NCBI RefSeq assembly: GCF_001758225.1
Contig: NZ_MAST01000015.1
Span: forward strand, 1-64,000
Length of the DNA: 64,000 nt
Source: Humibacillus sp. DSM 29435
Lineage (GTDB): Bacteria > Actinomycetota > Actinomycetes > Actinomycetales > Dermatophilaceae
Reading direction: 5' to 3'
Part shown: positions 32,702-41,165 of the stretch, piece after piece
How positions within the stretch are numbered: position 1 is the stretch's first letter
Layout of the letters: each line of letters opens with the position of its first letter
The notes under the pieces: generated by a model
Databases searched by the model: none
What the model saw: only the letters and a program-made list of their open reading frames with translations
Told to the model about the DNA's origin: nothing
Position numbers and translations under genes: made by a program

Positions 32702-33007
32702 ATGTCCCTCGTGTCCACCGCCTTGCGCGAGCGTGTCATCGAGCCGTGTCCGGCGAACGACCACGGTCGGCGGCTCACCCTGGCCGATCTGCGCGCGGGC
32801 GACACCGCACACATCGTCGAGCTGAGCACGAGCACCGACCCCGCGACGGCCCGTCGGCTGTTCGACCTGGGCTTCGCGCCCGGCGCCCCGGTGCAGATGC
32901 TGCGACGAGCCCCGATGGCCGACCCGGTGATCTTCCGGTTGGCCGGCTACGAGGTGGCGCTGCGCCGTGTCCATGCCCGTTGCGTCGGGGTGTCTGCCGA
33001 CCTGTGA
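32702..33007 (+). CDS. feoA: ferrous iron transport protein A
   Basis: A 101-residue cytoplasmic SH3-like protein that assists FeoB. The FeoA core is clear: LTLADLRAGDTAHIVEL, then RRLFDLGFAPGAPVQML and a final strand around GYEVALRRVHARCV. It has about 20 extra residues at the N-terminus. GGAGG lies 7 nt before the ATG. Its stop codon overlaps the GTG of feoB (GTGA), and an IdeR-type site controls the promoter. Confidence 0.92.
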   Translation: MSLVSTALRERVIEPCPANDHGRRLTLADLRAGDTAHIVELSTSTDPATARRLFDLGFAPGAPVQMLRRAPMADPVIFRLAGYEVALRRVHARCVGVSADL

Positions 33008-34977
33008 CCGGCGATCGTCCTGGTGCGGGTGATGGTTGCCACAGCGCGGCGGGTGGGAGGTCGTCGACGTTGCCCGGCGGCATCCGCATCGCGCTGGTGG
33101 GTAGCCCCAACTCCGGCAAGTCGACGCTGTTCAACGCACTGACCGGCCTGCGGGCCAAGACGGGCAACTACCCGGGTGTCACGGTGGCGCGCTACGAGGG
33201 CACCACCACGGCACTTGGCCTCTCTGTGACGGTCGAAGACCTGCCGGGCACGTACAGCCTCGACCCCATCAGCCCCGACGAGCAGATCGTCACCGATCTG
33301 CTCGACCCTCAGAACGACGCGGTCGCCACCCCCGACGGTTTGGTGGTCACGCTCGATGCGACCTCGCTTCGCCGTTCGCTCGGCCTGCTCAGCCAGGTGC
33401 TCGGTACTGAGCTCCCGGTGTGCGTGGTGCTGACCTTCGCCGACGAGCTCGCTCGTCGTTCGGGTTCCCTCGATGTCGAGGCCCTGCGCCGCGCCCTGGG
33501 TGTGCCGGTGGTCAGCATCATCGCCGGCCGGCGCACTGACCTGGCCGAGCTGCGGGAGCTGCTCGCCGCGCCGCAGTCGTGGGCCACGCCGGCGATCCTG
33601 CCCCCTACCCACGACACGACCGAGACCAGCGCCTGGATCACCTCGGTTCTCGCCGCAGCTCGGTATGACGTGCCGCAGGTCGACGAGCGCACCCGGCGCA
33701 TCGATGCCGTGCTGCTGCATCCGGTCTGGGGTTCGCTCGTCTTCTTCGTCACGATGTTCGCCTTCTTCCAGGTGATCTTCACCGTGGCCGCTCCGCTGCA
33801 GGACTACGTCGAGCAGTTCTTCGGCTACCTCGGCTCGCTGGTCTCCGAACACGTCTCGAACCCGTGGATCGGCAGCTTCCTGTCGAACGCCCTCCTCGGC
33901 GGCGTCGGTGGGGTGCTCGTCTTCCTGCCGCAGATCGCCCTGCTCTTCGTGATGGTGGCGTTGCTCGAGGGCGTCGGCTACCTCTCTCGCGCCGCCTTCC
34001 TGATGGACCGGGTGATGGCCAAGGCCGGGCTCGAAGGGCGGGCCTTCGTGGCGCTGCTCTCATCGATGGCCTGCGCGATCCCGGGCATCATGGCCACCCG
34101 CACCCTTCCCTCGGCCCGCGACCGCATCGCCACGATGATGGGCGCGCCCCTCATGACCTGTTCAGCGCGGCTGCCGGTCTACGTGCTGCTGATCGGTCTG
34201 CTCGTCGACCCCGGCACCCGGTTCGGCCCCTTCGGGGCGCAGGGCGCCATCATGTTCGTGCTGTATCTCGTGGGCGCGGTGTCAGCGATGCTCGCGGCGT
34301 GGGTGTTCTCGCGGATCGGCCGCGGCCGCGGACCGTTGCTGCCCTTCTACATGGAGATGCCCAGCTACCGGATGCCGTCGGCGCGTGCTGTCGGGCTGTC
34401 GGTGTGGGAGGCGTGCCGGGCCTTCCTGCGCAAGGTGGGGCGGATCATTCTCGTCACGACCGTCATCCTCTGGCTGCTGCTCAACCTTCCTGGTCGCGGC
34501 CTGGCCGAGATGCAGGCCAGTGGGGTCGACACGAGCAACGACACGGCCGTGGCGGCCTACGTGCTCGACAACAGCCTGGCCGCCGACGCCGGCCGGGCCG
34601 TGGCTCCCGTGTTCGAGCCGCTCGGGTTCGACTGGCGCATCAACGTCAGCCTCCTCGCGTCGCTCTCGGCCCGCGAGGTCTTCGTCGCCACGCTCGGCCA
34701 GGTGGCCTCGGCCGAGAACCCCGACAACCCCAGCGAGGCGTTGAAGGCGATGACCGTGGCCGACGGACCGCGTGCCGGTCAACCGCTGTTCACGGCGCCC
34801 GTGCTGGCGGCGTTGCTGGTCTTCTTCCTCTACGCCCTGCAGTGCATGTCGACGGTGGGGGTGATGCGCCGCGAGTCGGGCACCTGGCGATGGCCGGCGA
34901 TCGCCTTCGGCTACATGTTCGTGCTCGCGTGGGGGATGGCGTTCCTGACCAAGCTCGTCGTCGAGGCGGTGACCTGA
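33004..34977 (+). CDS. feoB: ferrous iron transporter FeoB
   Basis: A 657-residue Fe(II) transporter: N-terminal G domain, helical GDI-like linker, then about 8-10 membrane helices with the two Gate motifs (SSMACAIPGIMATR near 355 and LLASLSAREVFVATLG near 550). G1 is GSPNSGKST (33-41), G2 includes Thr60, and G3 is DLPG (79-82). The expected G4 NxxD reads TFAD (144-147), so the guanine-specifying Asn is replaced by Thr. I start at the GTG at 33004, which overlaps the feoA stop; longer readings would run through feoA. The NifU-like gene follows after 1 nt. Confidence 0.94.
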   Translation: MTGDRPGAGDGCHSAAGGRSSTLPGGIRIALVGSPNSGKSTLFNALTGLRAKTGNYPGVTVARYEGTTTALGLSVTVEDLPGTYSLDPISPDEQIVTDLLDPQNDAVATPDGLVVTLDATSLRRSLGLLSQVLGTELPVCVVLTFADELARRSGSLDVEALRRALGVPVVSIIAGRRTDLAELRELLAAPQSWATPAILPPTHDTTETSAWITSVLAAARYDVPQVDERTRRIDAVLLHPVWGSLVFFVTMFAFFQVIFTVAAPLQDYVEQFFGYLGSLVSEHVSNPWIGSFLSNALLGGVGGVLVFLPQIALLFVMVALLEGVGYLSRAAFLMDRVMAKAGLEGRAFVALLSSMACAIPGIMATRTLPSARDRIATMMGAPLMTCSARLPVYVLLIGLLVDPGTRFGPFGAQGAIMFVLYLVGAVSAMLAAWVFSRIGRGRGPLLPFYMEMPSYRMPSARAVGLSVWEACRAFLRKVGRIILVTTVILWLLLNLPGRGLAEMQASGVDTSNDTAVAAYVLDNSLAADAGRAVAPVFEPLGFDWRINVSLLASLSAREVFVATLGQVASAENPDNPSEALKAMTVADGPRAGQPLFTAPVLAALLVFFLYALQCMSTVGVMRRESGTWRWPAIAFGYMFVLAWGMAFLTKLVVEAVT

Positions 34978-34978
34978 C

Positions 34979-35629
34979 ATGGCCGCCCTCCGGGCCGGCG
35001 TACCGCCCCTCGTTCCCCTCGTTCCCCTCCACGCCGAGCCGGTCGACGGTGACCCCCTTTCGATGCGCTGGATCGTGCCGCCCGACGTGCTGGGCTTCGT
35101 CGGAGCGACGACCCGACTCCCTCGAGTGCTTCAGTCGTTGCTCGACGACGGAACGATCGACGCCGTGTCAGTGGAGCCGGCGGCAGTGCGGTTGCGCCTA
35201 CGGCCCGGGCTCACGTGGCGCCGCGACGGCGCCGGGGTGCGCACCGCGCTGCAGGCCGCCCTCGCGGAGCCTGAGCACTGGCAACCCTCCTACGACGGCA
35301 CGCCCGACGACGTGTTGCGGATGGCCGTGGTCGAGGTCATCGACGGCGACGTCGGAGACTACGTGCGCTCTCACGGGGGCCAGATCGAGCTGGTCGACGT
35401 GCACGACGGTGACGTCAGGGTGCGGATGAACGGGGCCTGCACGCACTGCCCGGCCTCCCGGGTGACACTGGGCGACCGGTTCGAGATCGCGGTACGGGCC
35501 CGCTACCCACAGCTGCGCTCGGTCACGTCGGCCGGCTCGGGCGGCTCGAGTGCCTCCGTCACGGATGCCGCTGTACCCCCAGTCGGGGCCCGACGCCGGC
35601 TGCCCTTGGTGTTCTCGCGCCGTCTCTGA
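34979..35629 (+). CDS. NifU-like Fe-S scaffold domain protein
   Basis: A 216-residue protein. Residues about 28-100 resemble the Nfu N-terminal-type fold (the segment begins RWIVPP), and 110-175 form the NifU C-terminal domain with the cluster-binding CTHC pair (GACTHCPAS). The Ala/Ser/Arg tail is low complexity. NifU/Nfu proteins hold or pass on iron-sulfur clusters. The ATG lies one base after the feoB stop, so it is the third gene of the feo operon, in the place where FeoC is found in enterobacteria. It could deliver imported iron to clusters or sense it; both are inference. Confidence 0.85.
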   Translation: MAALRAGVPPLVPLVPLHAEPVDGDPLSMRWIVPPDVLGFVGATTRLPRVLQSLLDDGTIDAVSVEPAAVRLRLRPGLTWRRDGAGVRTALQAALAEPEHWQPSYDGTPDDVLRMAVVEVIDGDVGDYVRSHGGQIELVDVHDGDVRVRMNGACTHCPASRVTLGDRFEIAVRARYPQLRSVTSAGSGGSSASVTDAAVPPVGARRRLPLVFSRRL

Positions 35630-35726
35630 CGCTCTGCTCCGATCACGGACGCGGCGATCGCTGGCCCAGCGGCATCCAGATCGGGGCTGGCAGCGAGCCC
35701 ACGTTCCTCGTCTGCTGCGCGCCCGA

Positions 35727-35748
35727 CACCTCTGAGGCGTCAGGGGTG
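35727..35748. terminator. small hairpin downstream of feo operon
   Basis: A 9-bp stem with one G-T pair (35727-35735 with 35740-35748) and a GGCG loop, between convergent operons. It may act with the larger hairpin 19 nt further on. Confidence 0.5.
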
Positions 35749-35766
35749 CCAACCGCGCGAACGGCT

Positions 35767-35808
35767 GTGCGCCTGGCACCTCCGAACGTTCGAAGGTGCC
35801 AGGCGCAC
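35767..35808. terminator. strong bidirectional hairpin between feo and glnA
   Basis: A perfect 15-bp stem (35767-35781 with 35794-35808) whose 12-nt centre is itself palindromic (CGAACGTTCG). It separates the convergent feo operon and glnA and can serve both. The 300 nt between the two genes otherwise hold a second hairpin and a tandem repeat, but no gene. Confidence 0.85.
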
Positions 35809-35818
35809 AAGGTGGTAC

Positions 35819-35935
35819 CTCGTTCCTCGGCTCAGATGTCGCTGCGTTCTCGTTCGACCTCTGGCCTCGTTCCTCGGCTCAGATGTCGCTGCGTTTCCGT
35901 TCGACCTCTGGCCTCGTTCCTCGGCTCAGATGTCG
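35819..35935. repeat. 47-bp tandem repeat overlapping glnA 3' end
   Basis: Two complete 47-bp units (35819-35865 and 35866-35912, differing at two or three bases) and a 23-bp third copy (35913-35935). The third copy contains the last codons and stop of glnA, so the 3' tail of the gene, stop included, is present three times. Confidence 0.92.
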
Positions 35936-37350
35936 AAGTACATCTCGAACTCGTGCGGGTGCGGGCGGAAGCGGATCGGGTCGACCTCGTTCTTGCGCTT
36001 GTACTCGACCCACGTCTCGATGAGGTCGGAGGTGAACACGTCACCCTCGAGCAGGTAGGCGTGGTCAGCCTCGAGCGCGTCGAGCACCTCCGGCAGTGAC
36101 CCGGGAACCTGCGCGATGGCGGCGTGCTCCTCGGGCGGCAGCTCGTAGAGGTCCTTGTCGACCGGCTCCGGGGGCTCGATGCGGTTCTTGATGCCGTCGA
36201 GCCCGGCCATCAGCTGAGCGGCGAAGCACAGGTAGGGGTTGGCCGACGGGTCGGGCACGCGGAACTCGATGCGCTTGGCCTTCGGCGAGGTGCCCGTGAT
36301 CGGGATGCGCACACAGGCCGAACGGTTGCGGGCGGAGTAGACCAGGTTGACCGGTGCCTCGTAGCCCGGAACGAGGCGGTGGTAGCTGTTCACGGTCGGG
36401 TTGGTGAAGGCGAGCAGCGACGGAGCGTGCTTGAGCAAGCCGCCGATGTACCACCGCGCGAGGTCGGACAGCCCGCCGTAGCCGCGCTCGTCGTAGAAGA
36501 GGGGCTCGCCGTCCTTCCAGAGCGACTGGTGGGTGTGCATGCCCGACCCGTTGTCACCGAAGAGCGGCTTCGGCATGAAGGTGGCCGTGTGACCCTGCGC
36601 CCACGACGAGTTCTTGACGACGTACTTGAACTTCATCAGATCGTCGCCGGAGTGCAGCAGCGTGTTGAAGCGGTAGTTGATCTCCATCTGCCCTGCGGTG
36701 CCGACCTCGTGGTGGCTCCGCTCGACGTTGAGGCCGACGTCCTTCAGCTCCCGACAGATCTGGTCGCGGAAGTCGGCGAAGTGGTCGACGGGGGAGACCG
36801 GGAAGTACCCGCCCTTGTACCGGGTCTTGTAGCCCTTGTTGCCGCCCTCCTCCTCGCGGCCGGTGTTCCAGGCCGCCTCGATGGAGTCGAGGTAGTAGTA
36901 CGACGCGTTCGCCTTCGTCTCGAACCGCACGTCGTCGAAGACGTAGAACTCGGCCTCGGCCCCGAAGAACGCGGTGTCGGCGATTCCGGTCGACTTCAGG
37001 TACTCCTCGGCCTTGGTCGCGATGTTGCGCGGGTCGCGGCTGTACCGCTCGTCGGTGAAGGGGTCGAGGATGGAGAAGTTCATGACCAGGGTCTTCGCCG
37101 TGCGGTACGGGTCGATGAAGGCGGTCGCGGGGTCGGGAATCAGCTTCATGTCTGACTCGTGGATCGCCTGGAATCCCCGGATGGACGAGCCGTCGAACAT
37201 CTGACCGACCGTGAAGAAGTCTTCGTCGACGGTTTCAGCGGGCACGTTGAAGTGCTGCATGACGCCGGGCAGGTCGCAAAAACGAATGTCGACGAACTCG
37301 ACGTTCTCGTCCTTGATGTACGCGAGCACTTCTTCAGCTGAGCTGAACAT
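35926..37350 (-). CDS. glnA: glutamine synthetase type I (GlnA)
   Basis: A 474-residue, main ammonia-assimilating glutamine synthetase (GSI-beta). Motifs: [54 protein letters not shown], and the adenylylation loop [10 protein letters not shown], whose Tyr402 should be the target of GlnE. The ATG at 37350 follows a perfect AGGAGG, and the length matches relatives. A four-half-site GlnR operator lies about 105-142 nt upstream. Downstream on its strand is a triplicated copy of its own tail. Together with glnE and glnA2 this gives transcriptional and covalent nitrogen control in one neighbourhood. Confidence 0.97.
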   Translation of the reverse strand: MFSSAEEVLAYIKDENVEFVDIRFCDLPGVMQHFNVPAETVDEDFFTVGQMFDGSSIRGFQAIHESDMKLIPDPATAFIDPYRTAKTLVMNFSILDPFTDERYSRDPRNIATKAEEYLKSTGIADTAFFGAEAEFYVFDDVRFETKANASYYYLDSIEAAWNTGREEEGGNKGYKTRYKGGYFPVSPVDHFADFRDQICRELKDVGLNVERSHHEVGTAGQMEINYRFNTLLHSGDDLMKFKYVVKNSSWAQGHTATFMPKPLFGDNGSGMHTHQSLWKDGEPLFYDERGYGGLSDLARWYIGGLLKHAPSLLAFTNPTVNSYHRLVPGYEAPVNLVYSARNRSACVRIPITGTSPKAKRIEFRVPDPSANPYLCFAAQLMAGLDGIKNRIEPPEPVDKDLYELPPEEHAAIAQVPGSLPEVLDALEADHAYLLEGDVFTSDLIETWVEYKRKNEVDPIRFRPHPHEFEMYFDI

Positions 37351-37438
37351 CCAACCTCCTGATGTGGGGCCAGGGGCGCCGCCAGCACACGCCAAGAATC
37401 GCCAGGCGCCGACGACAACCCCTGTGCTGTCGTTCGAA

Positions 37439-37492
37439 ACTGTAGCGAGCAGCCGTTTCTCGTGCATGACCCGGGTGTTTCCGCGGTGTTAA
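37439..37492 (-). promoter_or_regulatory. glnA promoter with GlnR operator
   Basis: Read on the minus strand: TTAAC-N6-GAAAC-N6-GTCAT-N6-GAAAC (37492 down to 37455), then a -10 TACAGT (37444-37439). This matches the a/b box layout of the actinobacterial GlnR operator (GTNAC-N6-GAAAC, twice) with exact 6-nt spacing; the first and third half-sites each differ by one base. The last box overlaps the -35 zone, which suits activation or competition at the promoter. Confidence 0.85.
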
Positions 37493-37565
37493 GCGGCGGC
37501 TCACCCATGGCCCACAGTGCGGGGTCGGTGCAGCGCCGCCGGGCGGGTCGTGGTTGGCTTGTCAG

Positions 37566-38048
37566 GTGGTGGATCGCGAAGACTTCGGCTCGTGGCTCGA
37601 CGGCCCCCGGTCACGCACGGCGGCCGGGGAATGGCGTGGCCAACGACTCGGGATGCCGCAGCACGGGCCGGGCTCGTTGGGCTCGTTCGGCCGCCGGCTG
37701 GTCGGCGTGATCGTCGACTGGGCCATCGCCACCGTCATCGCCGCCGGCCTGTTCCGCGCGCCACTGCCCTTCTCGGCTCAGGCCACCAACGGCGGTGAGA
37801 GCTTCACCGTGCTGGGCGTCTTCGCTGTGATGAACCTGCTGCTCGTCGCCACGCTCGGCTTCACCATCGGCCACCGCATGGTGGGGCTGCAGGTGCGCTC
37901 GCTCTCGGGAAGCGGCCGCGTGCTGCCCTTGCAGGCTTTCGCCCGCACCGTGCTGCTCTGCCTCTTCATCCCGGCCGTCATCTGGGACAAGGACGGGCGT
38001 GGCCTGCACGACAAGGCCGCGAACACCGTCATCGTGCGTGCTCGCTGA
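37566..38048 (+). CDS. RDD family membrane protein
   Basis: A 160-residue protein with an RDD domain: FGRRLVGVIVDWAIA at the first helix, a second helix near 80-100, and the closing helix with WDKDGRGLHDKAANTVIV. It has about three membrane segments and a soluble N-terminal stretch of 40 residues. RDD proteins are widespread, and some exchange Na+ for H+, but most are unassigned. The start is the GTG at 37566, with a second GTG one codon later. It diverges from glnA and converges with the DUF4191 gene, a neighbourhood kept in many actinobacteria. Its stop lies in a 20-bp tandem duplication. Confidence 0.82.
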   Translation: MVDREDFGSWLDGPRSRTAAGEWRGQRLGMPQHGPGSLGSFGRRLVGVIVDWAIATVIAAGLFRAPLPFSAQATNGGESFTVLGVFAVMNLLLVATLGFTIGHRMVGLQVRSLSGSGRVLPLQAFARTVLLCLFIPAVIWDKDGRGLHDKAANTVIVRAR

Positions 38049-38085
38049 CCAGCGCTCAGCTCACCTGACCAGCGCTCGGGTCACC
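38046..38085. repeat. 20-bp direct repeat at stop codons
   Basis: Two adjacent 20-bp units, each beginning TGACCAGCGCTC. The first contains the RDD-gene stop; the second reaches the stop of the convergent DUF4191 gene. Confidence 0.85.
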
Positions 38086-38833
38086 GGCCGCGCAGCGACT
38101 TCCGGTCCATCCGGGCGCGCGTGGGGTCGACGCCAGGTGGCAGCGGGGCCTTGAGGCCGCCGAGGGCCTTGAGCCGCTTGTTGACCAGTGACATCTCGTC
38201 CTTGGTGATCTTCGGCTTGAGCTTCTGCACCTTGCTCGACAGCTTGGGCAGGGGGATCTCGCCCTCGCCCTTGCCGACCCGCATGAGCGTGACGGGAACG
38301 CCGGGGGCGACCCGCTCCACGCGCTTCTTCTCGGCAGCCAGCAACTTCTGCACCCGGGCCGTGGGCCCTTCTCCGACGAGCACGACGCCGGGGCGCCCCA
38401 GAGCGCGGTAGACCATCGCGGCAGAGGCGAAGTCGCCCGGCCGGGCGACGTCGGCCGCCACCGGTTCGCGTTCGGTGTACCAGCCCCGACGGATCGAGGT
38501 GAGCGCCGCCCCGGCCGCTCCCGCCTGCCCGTCTATCTGTGAGTAGGCGGCCCGCTCGGCCCGGCGGCTGAGCGTGACGGTGGCAGCGAGGATGCCGAAG
38601 AGCAGACCGAAGAAGCCGAAGATCCACGGCAGCTTGATCAGCACGCCGACAACGAGGAACACGGCGAAGGTGCCAAGCAGGGCCAGCAGCATCCACCAGC
38701 CGATGACCGGGTCGGCCTTCTTGGAGACCTTGTAGACGTCAAGGATCTGCGCAAGGCGCCCAGGCTTCTTCACCTTGGGAGTCGAAGCCCCTGAGTCGGT
38801 GTTCTTGCCGCGTGCGAACGGGTTGCGTGCCAT
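38081..38833 (-). CDS. DUF4191 family membrane protein
   Basis: A 250-residue protein of the actinobacterial DUF4191 family. A basic N-terminal tail (PFARGKN; KVKKPGRLAQILDVYKV) is followed by two membrane helices near 45-66 and 68-88, then a cytoplasmic domain ending in a strongly basic tail. It is almost always found next to lipA, and here starts 4 nt after the lipA stop, so it is translated from the lipA transcript. A TATCCT hexamer 6 nt upstream, inside the end of lipA, could also give a leaderless start. Function unknown; a link to lipoate or membrane assembly is only suggested by position. Confidence 0.88.
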   Translation of the reverse strand: MARNPFARGKNTDSGASTPKVKKPGRLAQILDVYKVSKKADPVIGWWMLLALLGTFAVFLVVGVLIKLPWIFGFFGLLFGILAATVTLSRRAERAAYSQIDGQAGAAGAALTSIRRGWYTEREPVAADVARPGDFASAAMVYRALGRPGVVLVGEGPTARVQKLLAAEKKRVERVAPGVPVTLMRVGKGEGEIPLPKLSSKVQKLKPKITKDEMSLVNKRLKALGGLKAPLPPGVDPTRARMDRKSLRGR

Positions 38834-38837
38834 GCGG

Positions 38838-39863
38838 TCAGGATACGGCGCTGGCGGCTCGAGCCACCAGCGACGCGGCCTCTTGGCGGGCGGGCGACTC
38901 GGCCGCCTTCGCCAGGTGAGCGAGGTGCGGGGGGATCTCGCGCCCCCACTTGCGCATCGCGGTGGCCCACAGGCGGCCGGCGCGATAGGAGGAGCGCACG
39001 AGTGGGCCGGCCATGACGCCCTTGAAGCCGATCTCCTCCGCCACGTTCGACCAGTGCACGAACTCCTCGGGCTTGACCCATCGGTCGATCGGGTGGTGCA
39101 GCTTGGACGGGCGTAGGTACTGGGTGATGGTCAGGATGTCGCAGCCGGAGTGGTGGAGGTCACCGATGGCCTCCTCGATCTCGTCATCGGTCTCACCCAT
39201 GCCGAGAATCAGGTTGCTCTTGGTCACCAGCTCGGCCTCACGTGCCATCGAGAGCACCTTGAGCGACTTCTCGTAGGTGAACGCGGGGCGGATGCGCTTG
39301 AAGATGCGCGGCACCGTCTCGAGGTTGTGCGCGAACACCTCGGGCCGGGCGTCGAAGACCAGCCCGACGAGCTCGGGTATCGCGCCGAAGTCGGGCGGCA
39401 GGATCTCGACCCCGGTGTTCGGGTTGAGCAGGTGGATCTGGCGAATGGTCTCGGCGTAGAGGCCGGCCGCGCCGTCGGGCTGGTCGTCGCGGGCGACCCC
39501 GGTGACGGTGGAGTAGCGCAGACCCATCTTCTGGACCGACTCGGCGACCCGTCGCGGTTCGTCGAGGTCGAGCATCTGGGGCTTACCGGTGGCGATGTCG
39601 CAGAAGTCGCAGCGCCGGGTGCAGGTGTCACCCCCGATGAGGAAGGTGGCCTCCTTGTCTTCCCAGCACTCGAAGATGTTCGGGCAGGCCGCCTCCTGGC
39701 ACACGGTGTGCAGTCCTTCGCTCTTGACCATCGAGTGCAGGGCCGTGAACTCGGGGCCCATCTTGGCGGTCGTGCGAATCCACTCGGGCTTGCGTTCGAT
39801 GGGCGTCTCGGCGTTGCGCGCCTCGACGCGCAGCATGCGGCGGCCGTCGGGTGCGACAGTCAC
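38838..39863 (-). CDS. lipA: lipoyl synthase
   Basis: A 341-residue radical-SAM enzyme that inserts two sulfurs into protein-bound octanoyl chains, making lipoyl groups. Both clusters are visible: the auxiliary set Cys55, Cys60, Cys66 ([12 protein letters not shown]) and the radical-SAM CxxxCxxC Cys81, Cys85, Cys88 (CTRRCDFC), plus the C-terminal RSSY that ligates the auxiliary cluster. It starts at a GTG with AAGGAG 7 nt upstream. A TAGGCT -10 (39925-39930) suggests its own promoter. DUF4191 follows. An ABC transporter separates it from lipB. Confidence 0.96.
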   Translation of the reverse strand: MTVAPDGRRMLRVEARNAETPIERKPEWIRTTAKMGPEFTALHSMVKSEGLHTVCQEAACPNIFECWEDKEATFLIGGDTCTRRCDFCDIATGKPQMLDLDEPRRVAESVQKMGLRYSTVTGVARDDQPDGAAGLYAETIRQIHLLNPNTGVEILPPDFGAIPELVGLVFDARPEVFAHNLETVPRIFKRIRPAFTYEKSLKVLSMAREAELVTKSNLILGMGETDDEIEEAIGDLHHSGCDILTITQYLRPSKLHHPIDRWVKPEEFVHWSNVAEEIGFKGVMAGPLVRSSYRAGRLWATAMRKWGREIPPHLAHLAKAAESPARQEAASLVARAASAVS

Positions 39864-39961
39864 AGAGGTGCTCCTTGAGTCGGATGCCCAAGGGGTCTTG
39901 GGGCCAGGTCTTTGGGCTGGGTTCAGCCTACGCCCGAGCGCAGACGGGCGCCGAACCGACG

Positions 39962-39981
39962 GGATGCCGCTCCCGGCATCC
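39962..39981 (-). terminator. short hairpin between ABC operon and lipA
   Basis: Perfect 8-bp stem (39962-39969 with 39974-39981) built from GGATGCCG and its complement, with a 4-nt loop, about 100 nt past the ABC permease stop. The 216-nt gap also holds the putative lipA -10. Confidence 0.55.
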
Positions 39982-40079
39982 AGACTGATCTGCAGCCGCG
40001 TTGAGAGTAAGCCAGGGGTATGCGCGGGCGGGTTCTTACGTCACTGATGCGTGGGGCGGTTCAGCGGCGTAGTGACCGG

Positions 40080-41165
40080 TCAGGTGACGTCGCGCCGCCG
40101 GAAGATGGCCAGGGCGGCGACCACCCCGACGACGGCGACGATGAGCAGGTAGACCCAGCCATGGGTGAAGCTGTTCTTCAGCTGCAGCCCCTGACAGCCG
40201 TCGGCGTTGCAGACGTTGACGTAGTACGTGGCGCCGTTCTGCACGAAGGCGTCGATGTTGAGGCTGACGAACCAGGGCCTCAGGCGTCCGTCTCCGATGC
40301 CGTTCGCGATGAACCCCTCGACCACGACCCCGTAGCCGAGCACCAGCCCCACGACGGCGGCTGTGCTGCGGGCGATGAGCCCGATCGCAGCCCCGCCGAG
40401 CCCGCCGAGCGCCACCACCGCGACGATGCGTAGCAGAGCCAGGGCGAGCGGTTCCGGGTTCGACGGCAGGGCCTCGGGCAGCTTCAGTGAGGCATCGGGC
40501 CGGTTGACCGTGGCCACCCCGCTGACGGCCAGGGCCGTAAGCGCGAGGCCGAACACTGCCAGCAGGGCGCCGGCGATGGTGCTCGCCGTGAGCTTCGAGG
40601 CGGCCACGCGCAGGCGCCGCGGCTGGAAGGTGAGCCAGTTGCCCATCGAGCCGGAGGAGAACTCAGCTGCGATGAAGCTCGCGGCAAGCAGGAACGAGAG
40701 GAAACCCAGCAGGTAGACGGCGCTTTGTGCCACCCCGCGGATGAGCTCGTCGGTCGCGGGGTTCGTGAGGCCGAAATCCTCGGGGCTGGGCGGGCCGAAG
40801 ACCTGCTCGCAGTTGAAGTCGGCGCTAGGGTCGACCGCCTTCTGCGCAGCCTCGTCGGTGCGGCATCCGGAGATCTGCGCGGCCTTGTCCTCAGCCGTCA
40901 TCGACTGCTGCTGCTGCTTCATCTCGGCGACCATCGAGTTGTAGCTGTCGATGCGCTGGGCGACGGCCTCGGGGTTGGTCTGCTCGTAGACGCCGTAGGT
41001 GGCGAGCCCGACGAACGCGATGACCCCAACGATGGCGACCTTGGTGAGCCGGCGCCACCACAGGCGGCGCAGCTCGACCCCCACGAGGCCGATGAAGCTG
41101 ATGCCGCCAGGCCGCACCTGGGCGCGCGGCCGCGGGTCAGCCGGAACCATGGTCTGGTTCGTCAC
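40080..41165 (-). CDS. ABC-2 type transporter permease
   Basis: A 361-residue membrane protein with one helix near 42-62, then a large outside loop (about 65-155) that holds two cysteines and a glutamine-rich helix, then five more helices (about 158-340). This layout is that of BcrB/NatB-like ABC-2 permeases. It starts at a GTG that overlaps the stop of its ATPase by 4 nt. A further cysteine pair (VCNADGC) sits in a late extracellular loop. The cargo is unknown. The pair lies between lipB and lipA. Confidence 0.83.
   Translation of the reverse strand: MTNQTMVPADPRPRAQVRPGGISFIGLVGVELRRLWWRRLTKVAIVGVIAFVGLATYGVYEQTNPEAVAQRIDSYNSMVAEMKQQQQSMTAEDKAAQISGCRTDEAAQKAVDPSADFNCEQVFGPPSPEDFGLTNPATDELIRGVAQSAVYLLGFLSFLLAASFIAAEFSSGSMGNWLTFQPRRLRVAASKLTASTIAGALLAVFGLALTALAVSGVATVNRPDASLKLPEALPSNPEPLALALLRIVAVVALGGLGGAAIGLIARSTAAVVGLVLGYGVVVEGFIANGIGDGRLRPWFVSLNIDAFVQNGATYYVNVCNADGCQGLQLKNSFTHGWVYLLIVAVVGVVAALAIFRRRDVT

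Noticed and set aside
32746-33003. Longer FeoB start reading through feoA
   Set aside because: The extra 86 codons lie out of frame inside feoA and match nothing; the GTG overlapping the feoA stop is better.
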